A stretch of 64,000 bases of DNA from Marchantia polymorpha subsp. ruderalis (GCA_037833965.1 AP031357.1:13164001-13228000); one strand, 5' to 3'. Shown: positions 13,453-26,200, numbered from the stretch's first letter. Translations and numbers: made by a program. The notes: generated by a model from the sequence alone, not told the origin.

Positions 13453-13503
13453 GTGAAGGAAGGAAGGAAGGAAGGAAGAGAAGGAGAAGGAGAAGGAGAA
13501 TGA
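13453..13503 (+). repeat. Purine microsatellite (GGAA)n then (GGAGAA)n
   Basis: About 50 bases of uninterrupted purine made of GGAA units followed by GGAGAA units. Confidence 0.85.
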
Positions 13504-14458
13504 AGAGGCCGGCCCGCCGCTGTAGAGAGTGTGCAGTGGAGGCGCCGGGCGAGGCGAGCATCGGATTCCTCAGCCGTGTTGATTGCTGGCTGGCTGTCTT
13601 GACAGGACACGGCCATTAATTATGATGTAGCGGAGCCACTCGAGTAGGGGGTTTAAACTGCATGCGCCACCATCCCACTAGCTCTCACGAAGACGACCAC
13701 CACCAGCACCAGCTGGAGGGGCTGGGGGCGTGCGGGTGAGGGCCAGTGCGAGAAGAGGTGAGCGAGGCGAGGGTCGGGTGGTGGCCATGGACTTTATCTG
13801 GCTGCAGCGTACAGCTTCGGCTCCGGGACAAGCTCGCTGGCATGGCATGGAATGGCAGTGGTGATAATTGGCCTGCGGTACAGTGCTCTTGGGAGGATGG
13901 CGCTTGCGTCAGCAGATCCCTTCCCTCGTCTACGCTCCTTCTCCTTGTTGTGGATTCTCGCCCCCACCAGCTGCTCTGCTTCGAGAAGAACAATTGGACA
14001 GATCGGTCAATTTGGGTGTCGACTGTAATATGCATCGTGCACACGCTGACGACGCAAGGAAGGTTTAGTTCACCATAATGGCGAGGGGTTCAGTTCGCTT
14101 CCACCTGAGGGCAAGTATATATGTGTACATACTACTACTTCTCTCGAAGTACAAGGAAGTAATGGAGACGGCGGGAATGTGTGTGTATACTCTCCTTCTC
14201 GCCTCCGTCGCAGTTACCAGAACAAGATCGAGAGAGTGCCATAAATGAAGACCATCCTCGGCGAGAGGGAAGTGGTAGGGGGGTAGGTAGGGAAGTTAAT
14301 CCATTGCTCCAGAGTTGCGAGGCGCCAGCACGGCGCGGGCAGAGGACGAGAAGAGCTTACTGGACTGGGGCGGGCCAGTCAACGTCTGGGACACCCCGGC
14401 CCAGCTCGACGCCGTACAGTTCCCCCGAGGGTAGTAGAAGAGAGTAGAGTAGAAAATA

Positions 14459-14488
14459 CCAGACGAGGCCCAGCTCGGCCTCGTCTGG
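14459..14488. repeat. Perfect inverted repeat, 11-bp arms, 8-base loop
   Basis: Arm ccagacgaggc (14459-14469), loop ccagctcg, then the exact reverse complement (14478-14488). GC-rich arms could form a stem in a transcript from either strand. It lies more than 500 bp past the stop codon of the minus-strand receptor kinase gene. Confidence 0.7.
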
Positions 14489-15030
14489 CATGTCGTTCAT
14501 GTCGGATCAGCGGGTTCGACATAAGCTACGACATAAGCACATTCAGAAATCGGGTTCGAGCGGAATCGACAATTGCAGACAAGGTGAGAAAAGATCGACT
14601 GAACACGCGATCCAATGAACAGATAAGATTCACTGACACACAATCACACATCGCTGCGAGCCGTTGGTTGCAGGTCTGGATTACATGAAGAAGAAGCAGT
14701 CACTACCTATCATCGTTGATGCTGGAGACCGGGCTACAAATGGTGACTGTTTTGACTTGATCGTCCAAGAATCGTGATCCTACTCTGTGATAAATTAAAA
14801 TCTATCTAAACAATCGGGTGATGCTGCTTGCTACAAGAAAGAATGGCTACAATAAGAAAGGCTTATTCACATCGACGGAAGATCGGCCATCCACCACAAA
14901 GAAATAAAGCCTGTAATTGGTACAACTACAAAACAATGTTCTGCAAGAATCTCTTCGCTGCTGCTCTGCATTTCGTCTTCCTCGTTCCTTCCTTCGTTCC
15001 GATTCCCGATCCCGATCCCGATGCCGAAGG

Positions 15031-18000
15031 TCATTTTTTCGTGTCAGGGCCGGATGCTAGTTCCGATTCCGGAGACGAGCGGAGATCGGGTCTGATTTCC
15101 TCGAGCTGCCGCACCACATCTTCCATCTCCGGTCTCGAGCTCGGGGCAGTATGTACACAGACCAAGGCGAGCTGCAGAGTGTTCATCATTTCTTCCTCTT
15201 GGTGCGGGGCAGCTCCCTTGATGATCTCCACGTCGAAGACCTCCGAAGTCCATTCCTCCTTGACCACCGACGAGACCCACTCGGCCAGGTCCATGCCGCT
15301 GTCGGACGACGATTGCTCGACCGGCGCTTTGCCCGTCAGCAGCTCGAGCAGCACGATGCCGAAACTGTACACGTCAGATTTCGAGGTGGCTTTCTTCGTT
15401 TTCACCAGCTCGGGCGCTCGGTAGCCCAGAGTTCCTGCTGTGGCCATCAGACCCGACATCGCCTGCGGGGTCATCAGCCGCGCCAGTCCGTAGTCGCTGA
15501 TTCTGGCGTTCATTCGCCCGTCCAGAAGAATGTTGCTGGCCGTCAGGTTGCCGTGGATGATGTTCTCGCTCTCGTGCAGGAATCCGAGCCCTCGGGCCGC
15601 GCCCATCGAGATCTTCATTCTCGTCTCCCATGTCAACGGCGTCTCCGGTCCTCGAGCTGCGCAAAACCCAACAAACACACCAAATTCCAACATGGTCAGC
15701 TCCCAACGAATGCTTCTCCATCCTCATCCTTCGTCTTTCATCTGAGGCCTCGTACATCACAATTCTACTTCTCGGACCCAACCGAGCACACAGGGACCTT
15801 CCTTCGTGGAACCGGAAATCGAAACCGAATGGCGTCCCTCGTCTGATCAGGGAAGACGACGATTCCTCCGTTCTTGGCCCGATCATGTGCTGGGCGGACG
15901 TACATTGCGCGGGGGGATCGTTTCTTCCGACACAGAACGCAGATGAAGCAAAAAGCACAATGCGTCGGCGAGATTTGGGGGACGTGGCGACGCGCAGAAC
16001 ATGTCCGAACGACAAAGAAAGAAGGAGCGAGAGAGCGAGCGAAAGACAGAAGGAATGGAATGGAATGACGTACCATGCAGGAAGGCGGCCAAGCTGCCGC
16101 AGGCCATATAGTCGAAGACGAGCAGCTTCTCGTCCTTGGGGCCCCAGTAGTAGGCGCGCAGCGCCAGCAGGTTCGGGTGGCGGATCTTGCCGAGGGTGCC
16201 GACCTCGCTCTCGAATTCCTTCTGGCCCTTGACGATGCCCTCGCGCAGGCGCTTGACGGCGATGATGTTGCCGTCCTCCAGAGTGGCCTTGTACACGGTG
16301 CCGTAGGCGCTCTTGCCCAGCACCTCGGCCGTGGCGCACAGCAGGTGATCGGCGCTGAAGGCCAGCGGCCCGTCGAAGTGCACGAGCTTGCCGCCCATCT
16401 CCTCGCTGTCCAGCGACGCGTCCAGATTCTTGTCGGATCGCAGCCCCCCGCCCCCCGCCGCCGCCGCGCCCTTCTTGCCATTCTTGCGCTTGTACGCCAC
16501 CAGCAGGCACAGGCACAGAATGGCCAGCAGCGCGAGCGCAGCCCCCAGCGCGATGCACACGATGGCCACCGTGCTCAGGCGCCGCCGTTTGCTCGAGACG
16601 CGGACGAACTGCGCAGGGCCGCTCGCCGGGGCCAGCGCTGGCGCCGGCAGCGTGTCGTCGGGACACAGCGGGAACGGCGACACTCCGCAGAAGCCCGGGT
16701 TCCCCAGGAAGGCGCTGTTGTTGAAAGCCTGCGCGAAGGGCGGGATGGCGCCGCTCAGATTGTTGTACGAGACATTGAAGCTCGTCAAATTCACCAGCCC
16801 CAGGAGCGTCAGCGGCAGGCGCCCGCTGAAGTTGTTGAAGGACATGTCCAGCGCCGTCAGGCTCGTCAGGTTGCCCAGCTCCTCGGGCACCCTCCCGTCC
16901 AGCGCATTGTTGTTCAGCAGCAGCGACTGCAGCCGCACCAGGTTCCCCACGCTGGTCGGCAGACGGCCCGTGAGGTTATTGCGGCTCACGTCCAGCGCCG
17001 CCAGCAGCGTCAGGTTGCCGATCTGCTCCGGCAGCTGCCCCTCGAGGCGGTTGTCGGCCAGGAGCAGCGTCGACAAATTCGTCGCCCCCAGCGACGCCGG
17101 GATGGCGCCGCTCAGCGCGTTGCCCGAGAAGTCGGCCTCCCCGAGCACGCTCAGATTGCCCAGCGCCGCCGGCACCTCGCCCGTGAGCTGATTGCCCGCC
17201 AGGTCCAGCACCGTGAGCTGCGCCAGCTGCCCCAGCTCCTCCGGGATGGCGCCGTCCAGCTGGTTGTTGCTCAGGCGCAGCTCCGTCAGCGCCGCGCGCG
17301 CCCCCAGCGAGCGCGGAATGCTGCCGCTGAAGAAGTTGTCCTTGGCGTCCAGGCGCTGCAGCGAGCTCGCGTTGATGGCGCCCCACTGGTCGGGGAGCGG
17401 CCCGCTCAGGCTGTTGGCCGCGAGGCCGATGACCACGAGCGACGAGCTCTGCGCCCAGTCGCCCGGGAACACGCCCCACAGGCGATTGACGCTGAAGTCG
17501 ACGAGCGTGAGGCGGCGCGACTGCGTGAGCCCCGCGGGCACGGGGCCCGTCAGAAGATTGTAGCTCACGTCGAGCTGCGCGAGGGCGGACGAGTTGCCGA
17601 GATTGGCCGGAATGCTACCGCTGAACTGGTTCAGGAACAATGCAATTCCCTTCAGGGCCGGGAGCGTGCCGAGCGATTGCGGCAGCGAGCCCGCGATGAA
17701 GTTGTGGTGCAGCGAGAGCTTCCGCAGGCTCGTGAGATTTCCGATGTCCTCCGCCAGCACGCCCCGCAGCGCCTTGCCCGGCAGAGAGAGCCCCGTCACC
17801 TGGCCGTTCAGACAGTCCACCCCGAGCCACGAGGTGCAGACCCCGGCGCCCGACTCGTTCCATGACGCTAGGATGCTGGGACTCTGGAACCCCCGCTTGA
17901 TTGCCAGCAGCGCGTCGACCTCGGCCTGCGTCACGCCCGATTGCGCCCCTGCTCCCGCCGCGAAAATGAGCACCACCAGGCCCGTGATCAGAGCTGCTGC

Positions 18001-18036
18001 CAGCCGCTTCCAATGCAAGCCCTTTGCTGCCATCAT
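15031..18036 (-). CDS. LRR receptor-like kinase, IMK2/IMK3 type, kinase probably inactive
   Basis: Two exons, 18036-16074 and 15656-15031, joined in phase 1 (intron 15657-16073), give 862 residues. Order: signal peptide (about 1-32), LRR N-cap with [18 protein letters not shown], roughly fourteen plant-type LRRs, a transmembrane helix at about 488-515, a basic stop-transfer YKRKNGKK, and a kinase domain. The juxtamembrane [21 protein letters not shown] and the kinase motifs match IMK2/IMK3 (LRR-RLK subfamily III). The P-loop is GKSAYG and the ATP-binding Lys is present in IIAVKRL (about 595). The catalytic HRD is replaced by HGN (about 690) and DFG by DYG (about 707); APE is kept. Known: Arabidopsis IMK2 is annotated as probably inactive, so loss of Asp is a family trait. 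Likely at the plasma membrane; ligand and partners unknown. Coding GC is far above that of flanking DNA. A second ATG one codon inside is equally possible. Confidence 0.93.
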
Positions 18037-19094
18037 CCCCTCTCCCCGCCGGGGGGAGAGAGAGGAGAGAGTCTACTGATCCCCTGTCCCCGTCCGTCTG
18101 AACCTCCTCTCCTCAGCTGCTGCTGCTTCGCGCCTCCTCGTCCTCGTCCGCGCCTCGTCCTCGGCCTTCCTCCTCGCGCTCCTCCTCCGCAAAGCCCCGA
18201 CTCGGTCCCGCAAAACCCTCACGACACGCAGCGTCGTAGCGCGTCGCCATCACCACCGCATTGCTGTTCTCCTGAACTTTCCGCCATGGCTCCACGTCGG
18301 AGATCATAAGTCATCACTTAATGCCATCGACATTGCTCGCAGCTGCCTGCGGGCGGACTCGATCGCTTCCTTCTGTCCTCGCTCCACCTGCTGCTGCTGC
18401 TGCGCGCAACCGATGCCCTCGCCCGCTCGAATGCACGGGCACGAAGGCAAAGAACGGAGGCGAAACAAACAGACGCCAAACCGCTGCCCTCGTTTCTTCT
18501 ACTCGCAGACGATCATTTTGCGGGAGCCAGAACCGACCAGTGGGCGAGAAGGAGCCGAGGGCTCGCCCATGAGGAGGAGAATGGAGATGGAGAAGCCGGG
18601 GTCGGGGGTGAGAGCTGGGCGAGATAGCAAAGCAGGGCAGGATAGCGCAGGGTGGTGGAGCAGCAGCAGCAGAGCAGAGCAGAGATTGCGAAAGAGGAAA
18701 AAACAAAAGGGGTGGCAAGAAACCAGTACACATACAGGTGGAGACTGACTGTGGCGGGTCTGCAAAAGCTCGCACGAGTGTATGAGTGTGTGTATAGTTG
18801 GAAACTGTCAGACCCGAGGGCTCCCAGAGGAACAAGCTCCCTCACCGCTACACCGGCGACTAGTCGTAGTAGCACAAGTAGCAGAGCAAGGAAAGAAGCA
18901 GAGAGAGCTGCTCAGATGCGACGAGCTGCTGCAAGAGCGCGGTCGACGATGATCAGATCGATTTTGTGTAGCAACTTGTTGTACAGTGGACCGTAGAGCT
19001 GGTACTAGTACTCGGGTAGTCTACTATCATGGACTGGAGTGCACTCGACCCCCACTCACTCACACTCTTCAGTGCTTTTACTCCTCTCCCCCCT

Positions 19095-19130
19095 CCCCCC
19101 CCCCCCCCCCCCCCCCCCCCAAAACAATCT
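19095..19130 (+). repeat. Poly-C tract, 36 bases (poly-G on the gene's sense strand)
   Basis: Uninterrupted run of C, with more C runs just before it. It lies about 1.06 kb upstream of the receptor kinase start. Such a run can form G-quadruplex or i-motif structures, and its true length is easily misassembled. Confidence 0.9.
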
Positions 19131-19250
19131 TTTCCTCGGCCCGCATCCGTCGAGCAGCGCGGGTGGCCCCACCCCTGCCCGGCCCCGACCAGTGCAAGAG
19201 AGCCGTTAGGAGGCCCTTTCCCCCGCCTCTCCTCGGTAGCCGTTTCTCCA

Positions 19251-19267
19251 CCCCCCCCCCCCCCCCC
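19251..19267 (+). repeat. Second poly-C tract, 17 bases
   Basis: A second C run 120 bp beyond the first, in the same upstream region and orientation. Confidence 0.85.
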
Positions 19268-20873
19268 GCCCGTGCCCGTCCCCCACGCCTTGCCTTCAAC
19301 CGTTGCCCGTTCTTTCAGTCCCGCATTCCGTTCCGTCTCCGTCCACGGACGACGCCGTCGGTTCGCAGATAACCACACGTGGACGGGGGGAGGATGTCAT
19401 AGAAAGATGAGGAGGTTTCGCCATCCCCCCCTCAGGCCCTTTGCGTGGGGCGGGTGATTGGTGGGTCGATGACATTACAAGAAGGGACCGTACAGGGGCG
19501 GGGGACGAGGGCGGGCATTGGTAGCAAAACATGGCGGATCCAGCTCCTCTGTTTTTGGAACGCAGTTCAAATTTTCACTGTATTTGGAATGGAGCTCCAA
19601 TTCCCTTTCCACCACTCACGAGATGAGATCTGTTCGCGGGCTAGTGAGCCGGAGGAGGGGAGCGGACAAAGCTCGGAGGTGGTTATGCGATTCATTGGCC
19701 CAGACAGGAATCATTTCATTCGCTGCATCAAAAGTGTAGAAAACTGCGGCGATTTGGCTTCGCATCTGTAGCCATCACCTCAATACTTCCCCTTGTCAAC
19801 CACTCTGATCGCCAAAGGTCTACGCAAGGGATCCAGATGACGATGGCAAAACCATCAAACCTCAAAACAGCACCATTTCCATACGACCTTAAAGCAGTCC
19901 AGCTCTTGTGTACAGTCGTCCTTTATCTGGCTACCCGCTCCTCCTCGCATGTCTCCTGCATGTACAGTATAAAATCTGCTCGAAACTTGGGGTAGAAAAT
20001 AAAGTATGTTTAACCTGCAATACAGTTTAGGGTATAGGTTTAGCTAAGGCAAGTTGAAGTCTCTCACTGTTGCAATGTTCAGGAATTATTAGACATCGAG
20101 GTCATTACAGCTTTATAATAGCTATGAATATTATGAAATTGCGCACAATCTTCGACAACACTATCCATGTCCTGTTCCATAGTCCCCTGCATCTTCATAG
20201 TGGAGGAGATAAATGCATTTCTTCCTGCAAGCCTTCAATAGTGATCCTTGGACCTAAACCCTTTAATCCAAGGTTTAGCACGGAGCTCTACACCTATTCT
20301 CGAACGATGTATAATAATAATGTCTATATAATGCAGCCTTGCCTCATGTCACATGTGTAATCACGTTTGCCACAAGGGTTATTACTCTTATGTGGCAGGT
20401 ATGTATATCTGGTCTCGCGTTGATGAGCTTGATGCAAGGGTGTATCTTTGCTCCCTCTATACTAAATGTACGCTCTCTCAAGCTGTGGTATACATCACAT
20501 CTCTAATTGGATCAGACCAGCTAACCACGAAAGAAGAATGTGTTACATGTGCTCTTGATCCACATAGAATATATTCACACTCACATGTAACCAAACCAGA
20601 TAAATCATCAGAAAGATATTGTGGGTCTGACATTAATAGACATTCTCACAGTCGCTCGTAGGCCTACATCCTTCACCGAGGAAGGGCAAATGAAGTTTTT
20701 GTATTCAATGAATATAGTGCATGACCTCCGTGATAGTCTCATGAAAAGATATGTAAGCTATTGATTCTCATATCTGAAATGCTTCATCTCAAATGAAGAC
20801 ATCATGAATGAAAAACGATCTATGAGATTAGATGAGATCCTCCAACGATGTAGTTCTCAATTTTGTAATTGGG

Positions 20874-20909
20874 TGAAAAGCACTCGTTTACAGAAAAGAG
20901 TGCTTTTCA
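20874..20909. repeat. Perfect inverted repeat, 12-bp arms, 12-base loop
   Basis: Arm tgaaaagcactc at 20874-20885 and its exact reverse complement at 20898-20909. Intergenic, with no gene nearby. Confidence 0.7.
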
Positions 20910-21496
20910 TCCTACAAGTGTTCAAAACAGCGCCAATCTACCCCAAAATCTACGACATCTCAATACTTTTTCATCTCATTTTTAAGAATTCAATATCGCT
21001 ACCAAGATACATTGATTCTTAATGACTAGAATAAAACTCTTGGAATCCATTCAAGAGATACATGATAGATGCCATAATTTTCACATTATTATCCTTTTCC
21101 TAGTTCTCATCGAATACATGTAGATGGAAAGTTGATAAAAGAAATAGCTATTTTTCTCCATTATCACATTATATCGTATCAACATTTTATTAGAATTGCA
21201 AACCTATAACCAAAATTAAACCTCAAAAAAGTCTTCATAAGCCGTCATTTCAAACAAAGATATTTCTTGATGTTTAATTGTTGATTCTATGAGATTTACC
21301 AAAATGTACACATAGTCAATATATGCTATCAAATCATGAAATGGAAGTCTATAAAACACATTCCAAGTATTTTTTGTCAAGCTACAAACTAATACCATGT
21401 ATCAAAAATCTTTTGTTACAAAGTTTGACATGTATTCAAACACTACTTGAACAATCATTTGGTTTTACTTGTCTCATTTCTAGTTATAGTTAATCG

Positions 21497-21608
21497 TAAA
21501 TGATAAATAGATCAAGTCCACCGGATCCAAAGGGTCAAAAGGTTGAAAACATATTACAAGTCAAACATTCACTGACCAGAGAAAAATTCTTAAAGATCTA
21601 CCCCTAAC
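21497..21608 (-). mobile_element. LINE 3'-end stub (severely 5'-truncated copy)
   Basis: The sequence taaatgataaatagatcaag followed by ccaaagggtcaaaagg matches the 3' end of the LINE at 39659-41745 in the same orientation. Similarity fades after about 110 bp. A short copy retaining only the 3' end is the usual result of incomplete target-primed reverse transcription. Confidence 0.7.
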
Positions 21609-22802
21609 TTGATATAATATTGGATAATATTAAAAGAACAAGTTAGCATAACTCAATATATGACATTAATTTATAACATCAATAGTCATACATGATCTTA
21701 TCTAGTTCATATCATTAATCAATCTGCAACATCAAATTCACGTAATAGCTCATTAAATGTTGTCAACAAACAATAAGCATATAAAATATTTTTCAAATAC
21801 AGTAATTTTATTGCATTAATCAGTTCTTATAATTTTTTCTATATGGACTTAAATATAAGATGATATAATTGATAACAAAAATTATGACATTGAAAAATAA
21901 CATATGATATCATGATTTTTAATACTAGAATTTTTATAAAATTTTGCAAATAATTTCTTCAAACAAAACTTATTTTATTTTTTTTAAGAATTTAAAAAAT
22001 AATTTCTAAAATATTGAGAATTTTCAAGTCAAATTAAAAAATAATAATTATTCATTTAATAAAAAACATTAAATATATTGAATGCTTTGTAAGAATGAGA
22101 AACAAAAATTCCACAATCAAAAAAATACACAAGCACGATGTTGATGCAAAAGTGTGTGATTCGTCATTGTCAAATTATATTCATAACAACTAAAAAGTTT
22201 CATTGAAACCTTACAAAACATATCTTGTAATAAATAATATTGATGGATCTTTGAGATTAATTTTTCCGAAATTCAGATAAATTTATTCATTGTATAAAAA
22301 ACTAATATATCTCGGTGCTCGACATTGTCAAGGTCGTACACACTGCATATATAAATGCTTTGTAAAAAAATAATCCACAAATAGAAAAATATACAAGAAC
22401 AACGCTAATACAAAAAGGATCATTTTCTATTGTCAGAATACATCCACAAAAATAAAAAAGTTTTACTAAAACCTAAATTTTTTTAACAAGAGCTATAGCT
22501 CACATTACTTTTCAATTCATATCAAAATTGATAACTAACTAGGTTTAAAATACTCAAAATTTAATCTGACTGAAGTTAATATAAACACGCGTTTTCTTAA
22601 TTCATGTTGTGAATACAATAACCTCCATAAGTCATATTAGTAATATGTATATCATTCGAGAGTAAAACTAACATAAATACTTTTTAAACTATAGCTAATT
22701 AGAACCAAATCATGGTCAAAATATGATAGAGTAAACAAATTTAGAGGTAATAAAAATTGCTAGTAAACTTTGCTTGTGGTAAATTTCAAAAGAAGCGTCA
22801 TT

Positions 22803-23260
22803 TCTTTTAAAACTCTTCAATCAATAACTTTGATCAACGCTTCAACTAGAGTATATTTACCTTCAACTTTGACTAGTTCAGTATTTTTATCAAAAATTTC
22901 ATATTTTATAAAGTGATATTTGATGTAAATGTATTTCACATTATTGTACAGTATTTGATTTACAACAAGATGTAATACAATCTCACTATCACAATCAAAG
23001 TTGACAATTTTTGATTTCAATCTCATCTCAATCATAAGTTTGTTCAATTAAATAGTTTTTATTTTATTACTTCTTATACTTCTACATACCTAGCTTTTGT
23101 TAAGGATTAAGCTGAGTTCATTTGCAAAATAAGTCTTTAATTAATATATTCACCACCAAGTGTGAAAACAAATCCAATTGTTAACTTACTTTTACCTAGA
23201 TGTTAATCATGATAAGCATCAACAAAACCTAACAAGAATTTTGCATTTTCCAATAAACAA
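22803..23260 (-). pseudogene. Decayed Ty1/copia polyprotein, RNase H end
   Basis: Read on the minus strand, 23047-22817 gives YIYIKYHFIKYEIFDKNTEL..., the decayed form of the copia motif KHIDIRYHFIRE...L, then an LVEALIKVI end where functional elements have LADxLTK. About 23.1-23.26 kb gives SKLTIGFVFTLGGEYI, matching the (R)STTGYVFTLGG(G)xIS motif. Several stops and frameshifts are present. More of the element may extend to about 24.5 kb, but I could not match it. Confidence 0.6.
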
Positions 23261-26200
23261 AATACCGTAACACATAATATATTGAGGATTTCTATAAACC
23301 AATTGTATAGGTTTTCAATGCATCTTACTTGAATTTGACATGTACTTTTTCATCATATTCACAAACAAAGCAATACTATGTATTGTGCATATCATCCAAT
23401 ATATAAGAGTGCCCACAACTTTCTCATTAAAAATGAATTACATCATTTTCTTCTTAATGACTTTGATTATACATTAAGTTGCAAAAAAATTAAAATATGT
23501 TATAAAAAGATTCATATTTTTTTGAAATTTGTTCATTTGAGAATAAAACACAACTCTAAGGATGAGAGATATCTAGAATGATCTTTATTTATTTTATATA
23601 GATTGTATCAACAAGGTAAAGATATGAAATTTTACCATTATCATCCATTTTGTATATAATGAACTCATGATATGAAAAATAATTCTAACAAGCACATAAA
23701 TTGTTAACATGGCGATTATAAATAATTACTAAATTGCAATTATATTTCTATTTTGAATAATCTCAACTTTAGTTTAAATTAACTAAAGATGATTAAACAT
23801 ACGTGGAACATACTTGTCATGATTCAATCATAATTTTTTCTATTTTCAAGTTTCTATAAACATCAAAATCTTATATAATTTTAAAATAATCAAAATCTTT
23901 CATCTCAAATGCAGATTTTAGCTAGTTCTTGATTCTGTCAATATTAGTTGATTCTTTGCCAAAATAGCACTCAAGTAGACAACTAGAATAAAATAATTGA
24001 GTATCTAGTTATTCATTATTTTCATGTATACACATATATTATACACACTTTATAAAAATCTTTGTGTTTTCATAATATCATCAAACCTTGCATCTGGTGT
24101 TTAAGAGCTTGTTTCAATCTATATAATGATTTTGGCAATCTACAAATCAACTTTTTTTTTTCCAGTTCAAAACTAACTAGTTTTATGTAGATTTTTTCAT
24201 TCAAAAATCAATAAATATTTTGTTACTACTATCATCTGATCCATACCCAAATTAAGTATTGCAGCAAATGCACATACCAATCATATTATAGTATATTTTG
24301 TTACACGTGAAAGAAGATCTATTGTAGTGTATGAAATTTGTTACCATCAACTTGGCTTTAAAAAAAAATTGTCGTTATTTTCAATATTTTTTTTCAAACT
24401 TTACATCCATTTACAATCAATTGAATTTAATTTTTTTGAAGCTTCATTAGCTTCCAAATCTTCTCATTCATAAACGACTATGTTCAAATCTGCTTGATAT
24501 AGGCAATAAAAAATCTTACCGCCTAAACTACCTAAACTGAATTTTGCTTACACGTCTACTTATGCTATCCTTGACTTATGTATGAACATTGTGCAATTAG
24601 TTATTGAAATAAAGTTGCGTGATTGATTTTTGAAATTGAAGTTTTGTGATTGATTTTTGAGAGTATTGATAGATGTTATATTGCTTCTAAGCGAGCAAGT
24701 GATGACGTCAAGGCCAATGATGTGCAAGTTGGTCTCCGAGTGTGCTCTTAGGCACCAAACAACAAGCAAGTTAGTTATCCACAATGACATTTTTGCATTG
24801 TCTTTGAACGCAAGGAGAAGATGGGCGCAAATAGCAAGCCTTTGATTGATATACACAAATGTTGCTATCCTTTTTGCTACAATAATATTGAAAATCACGT
24901 TAGCAATTAACATGCTACGAAGTGAACAATTAACCACCGTCTCTATGTGGTTGATGATCAAAAAATCTTCTTTGATGGTATCTCGATCGTGTTTAAAAAT
25001 TCTATTAATATGCATTTTTTGCTTATCTCTTGACACTATTTTTTGATGTTTTTTGATGTACAACATCAAAAACCATATTATGATCGTAATTGTGTGCAGC
25101 GTCAACAATTCAGATAATAATGGGAAGGAGCATGCATTTAACAATGAGTCTAAACACAATGCTATAATTTTCCAACGTGCTCAAAAGACAGTATTAACAA
25201 AAGGACAATTGTTATCATTATTTCAACGCGTGGAACAACAAGAGGATGACGAGGACGACGCTAGCTAAACTTACTCAATCATTATTCCAAAATCAAAAAT
25301 CATTGTATTTTAGTTGGTAGTACGATACTTGGTATGCAGCATTTTACTACCGTTGGCAGCCAACATATCGATAGGCAACCAACATATGAAGCTGTGCGTA
25401 CGATGTTCAACACAATCCTTTACTCTTGCAATGACATCGCCAAATCTATCAAAGTTCTGTGTCAATATGCAGCACATGACTTGACATATGTGCAATGCAT
25501 GGAGGTTTTTAATTACTATGTATTTGGCAACGCATCAAAGCGTCTTGTATTTCAATTAACTCTTTGAAGTCTCTTTGTTTGTCTTTCATAATGTTATTAA
25601 TCTACATGCAGTTGTGTTTTTAATATTCGATTCGCACACTAGCGATGTCATGATTTTATTTTTCTTGGATATTTGTTGTCACTATTGAAAAGTTTGTCTA
25701 CTCGGCATGATTTATAATGAAACCCGCAACATGATTGGTTGCATTGTTTGTGTTGTCATTTGCCTCATCAATGCGATGCACAATGAATGTCTAGTGATTC
25801 AAGTTTGATGTGAGGCAAATGAATTAGTTTTCATTGTGTTACATATCATGTACAATATCGTGAAAGAGCAGTTCTTTGTTATTATGACCATATCACGCGT
25901 GCCGCTACACTAATCCTCATAATGTCATTTTTGCACAAAAATGAAAATCTGATGTTAGTTTTTTTTTCAAAAGCTTTGGCCCGTGAAATCATGAAACAGG
26001 TATCATGGTTTCTCAAAGACATTCTTCATCTAGAGATATATTCAAGCAAATTCGTTTCATAACCCACTTAATGCGACAATAGAATCTTATCACGGATAGG
26101 CAACTTTCAACTTCAAGATCTTTTTCAATTCAATAATTGATGAATGGGGAATAAGATAATTTTTTATTTTTGAGATTTCTCTCATAGTTGGTTGAAAACG

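Larger units (their letters stand above)
11501..15030. other. GC-richer intergenic block downstream of the receptor kinase
   Basis: From about 11.73 to 14.45 kb GC rises well above the AT-rich DNA to the left. Open frames occur on both strands, for example 11736-12110 (-), 12601-13098 (-) and 13746-14078 (+). They are short, overlap each other and show no motif. The block holds simple repeats (GA-rich at about 12630; GGAA/GGAGAA at about 13453-13503). It could be a noncoding transcript, UTR sequence or an old promoter island; I cannot tell. Confidence 0.45.
18037..19800. other. Upstream region of the receptor kinase gene
   Basis: GC-rich sequence expected to hold the 5' UTR and promoter of the minus-strand receptor kinase. 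CT/GA-rich tracts lie just before the start codon (about 18037-18075) and CAG-type runs at about 18660-18690. Two long poly-C tracts are listed separately. The open frames here are low-complexity and on both strands; none looks like a gene. Confidence 0.5.

Noticed and set aside
15374..16666. A 430-codon minus-strand frame overlapping the kinase exons
   Set aside because: It runs in another frame of the same exons and through the intron; its sequence is low-complexity and lacks kinase motifs.
16075..17865. A 596-codon plus-strand open frame opposite the receptor kinase exon
   Set aside because: It is antisense to the GC-rich LRR coding sequence, is Gln/Arg/Ala-rich and repeats with the LRR period. 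High GC removes stops from several frames here.
18499..19457. Several proline- or glycine-rich frames around the poly-C tracts
   Set aside because: They are translations of homopolymer and simple-repeat DNA.
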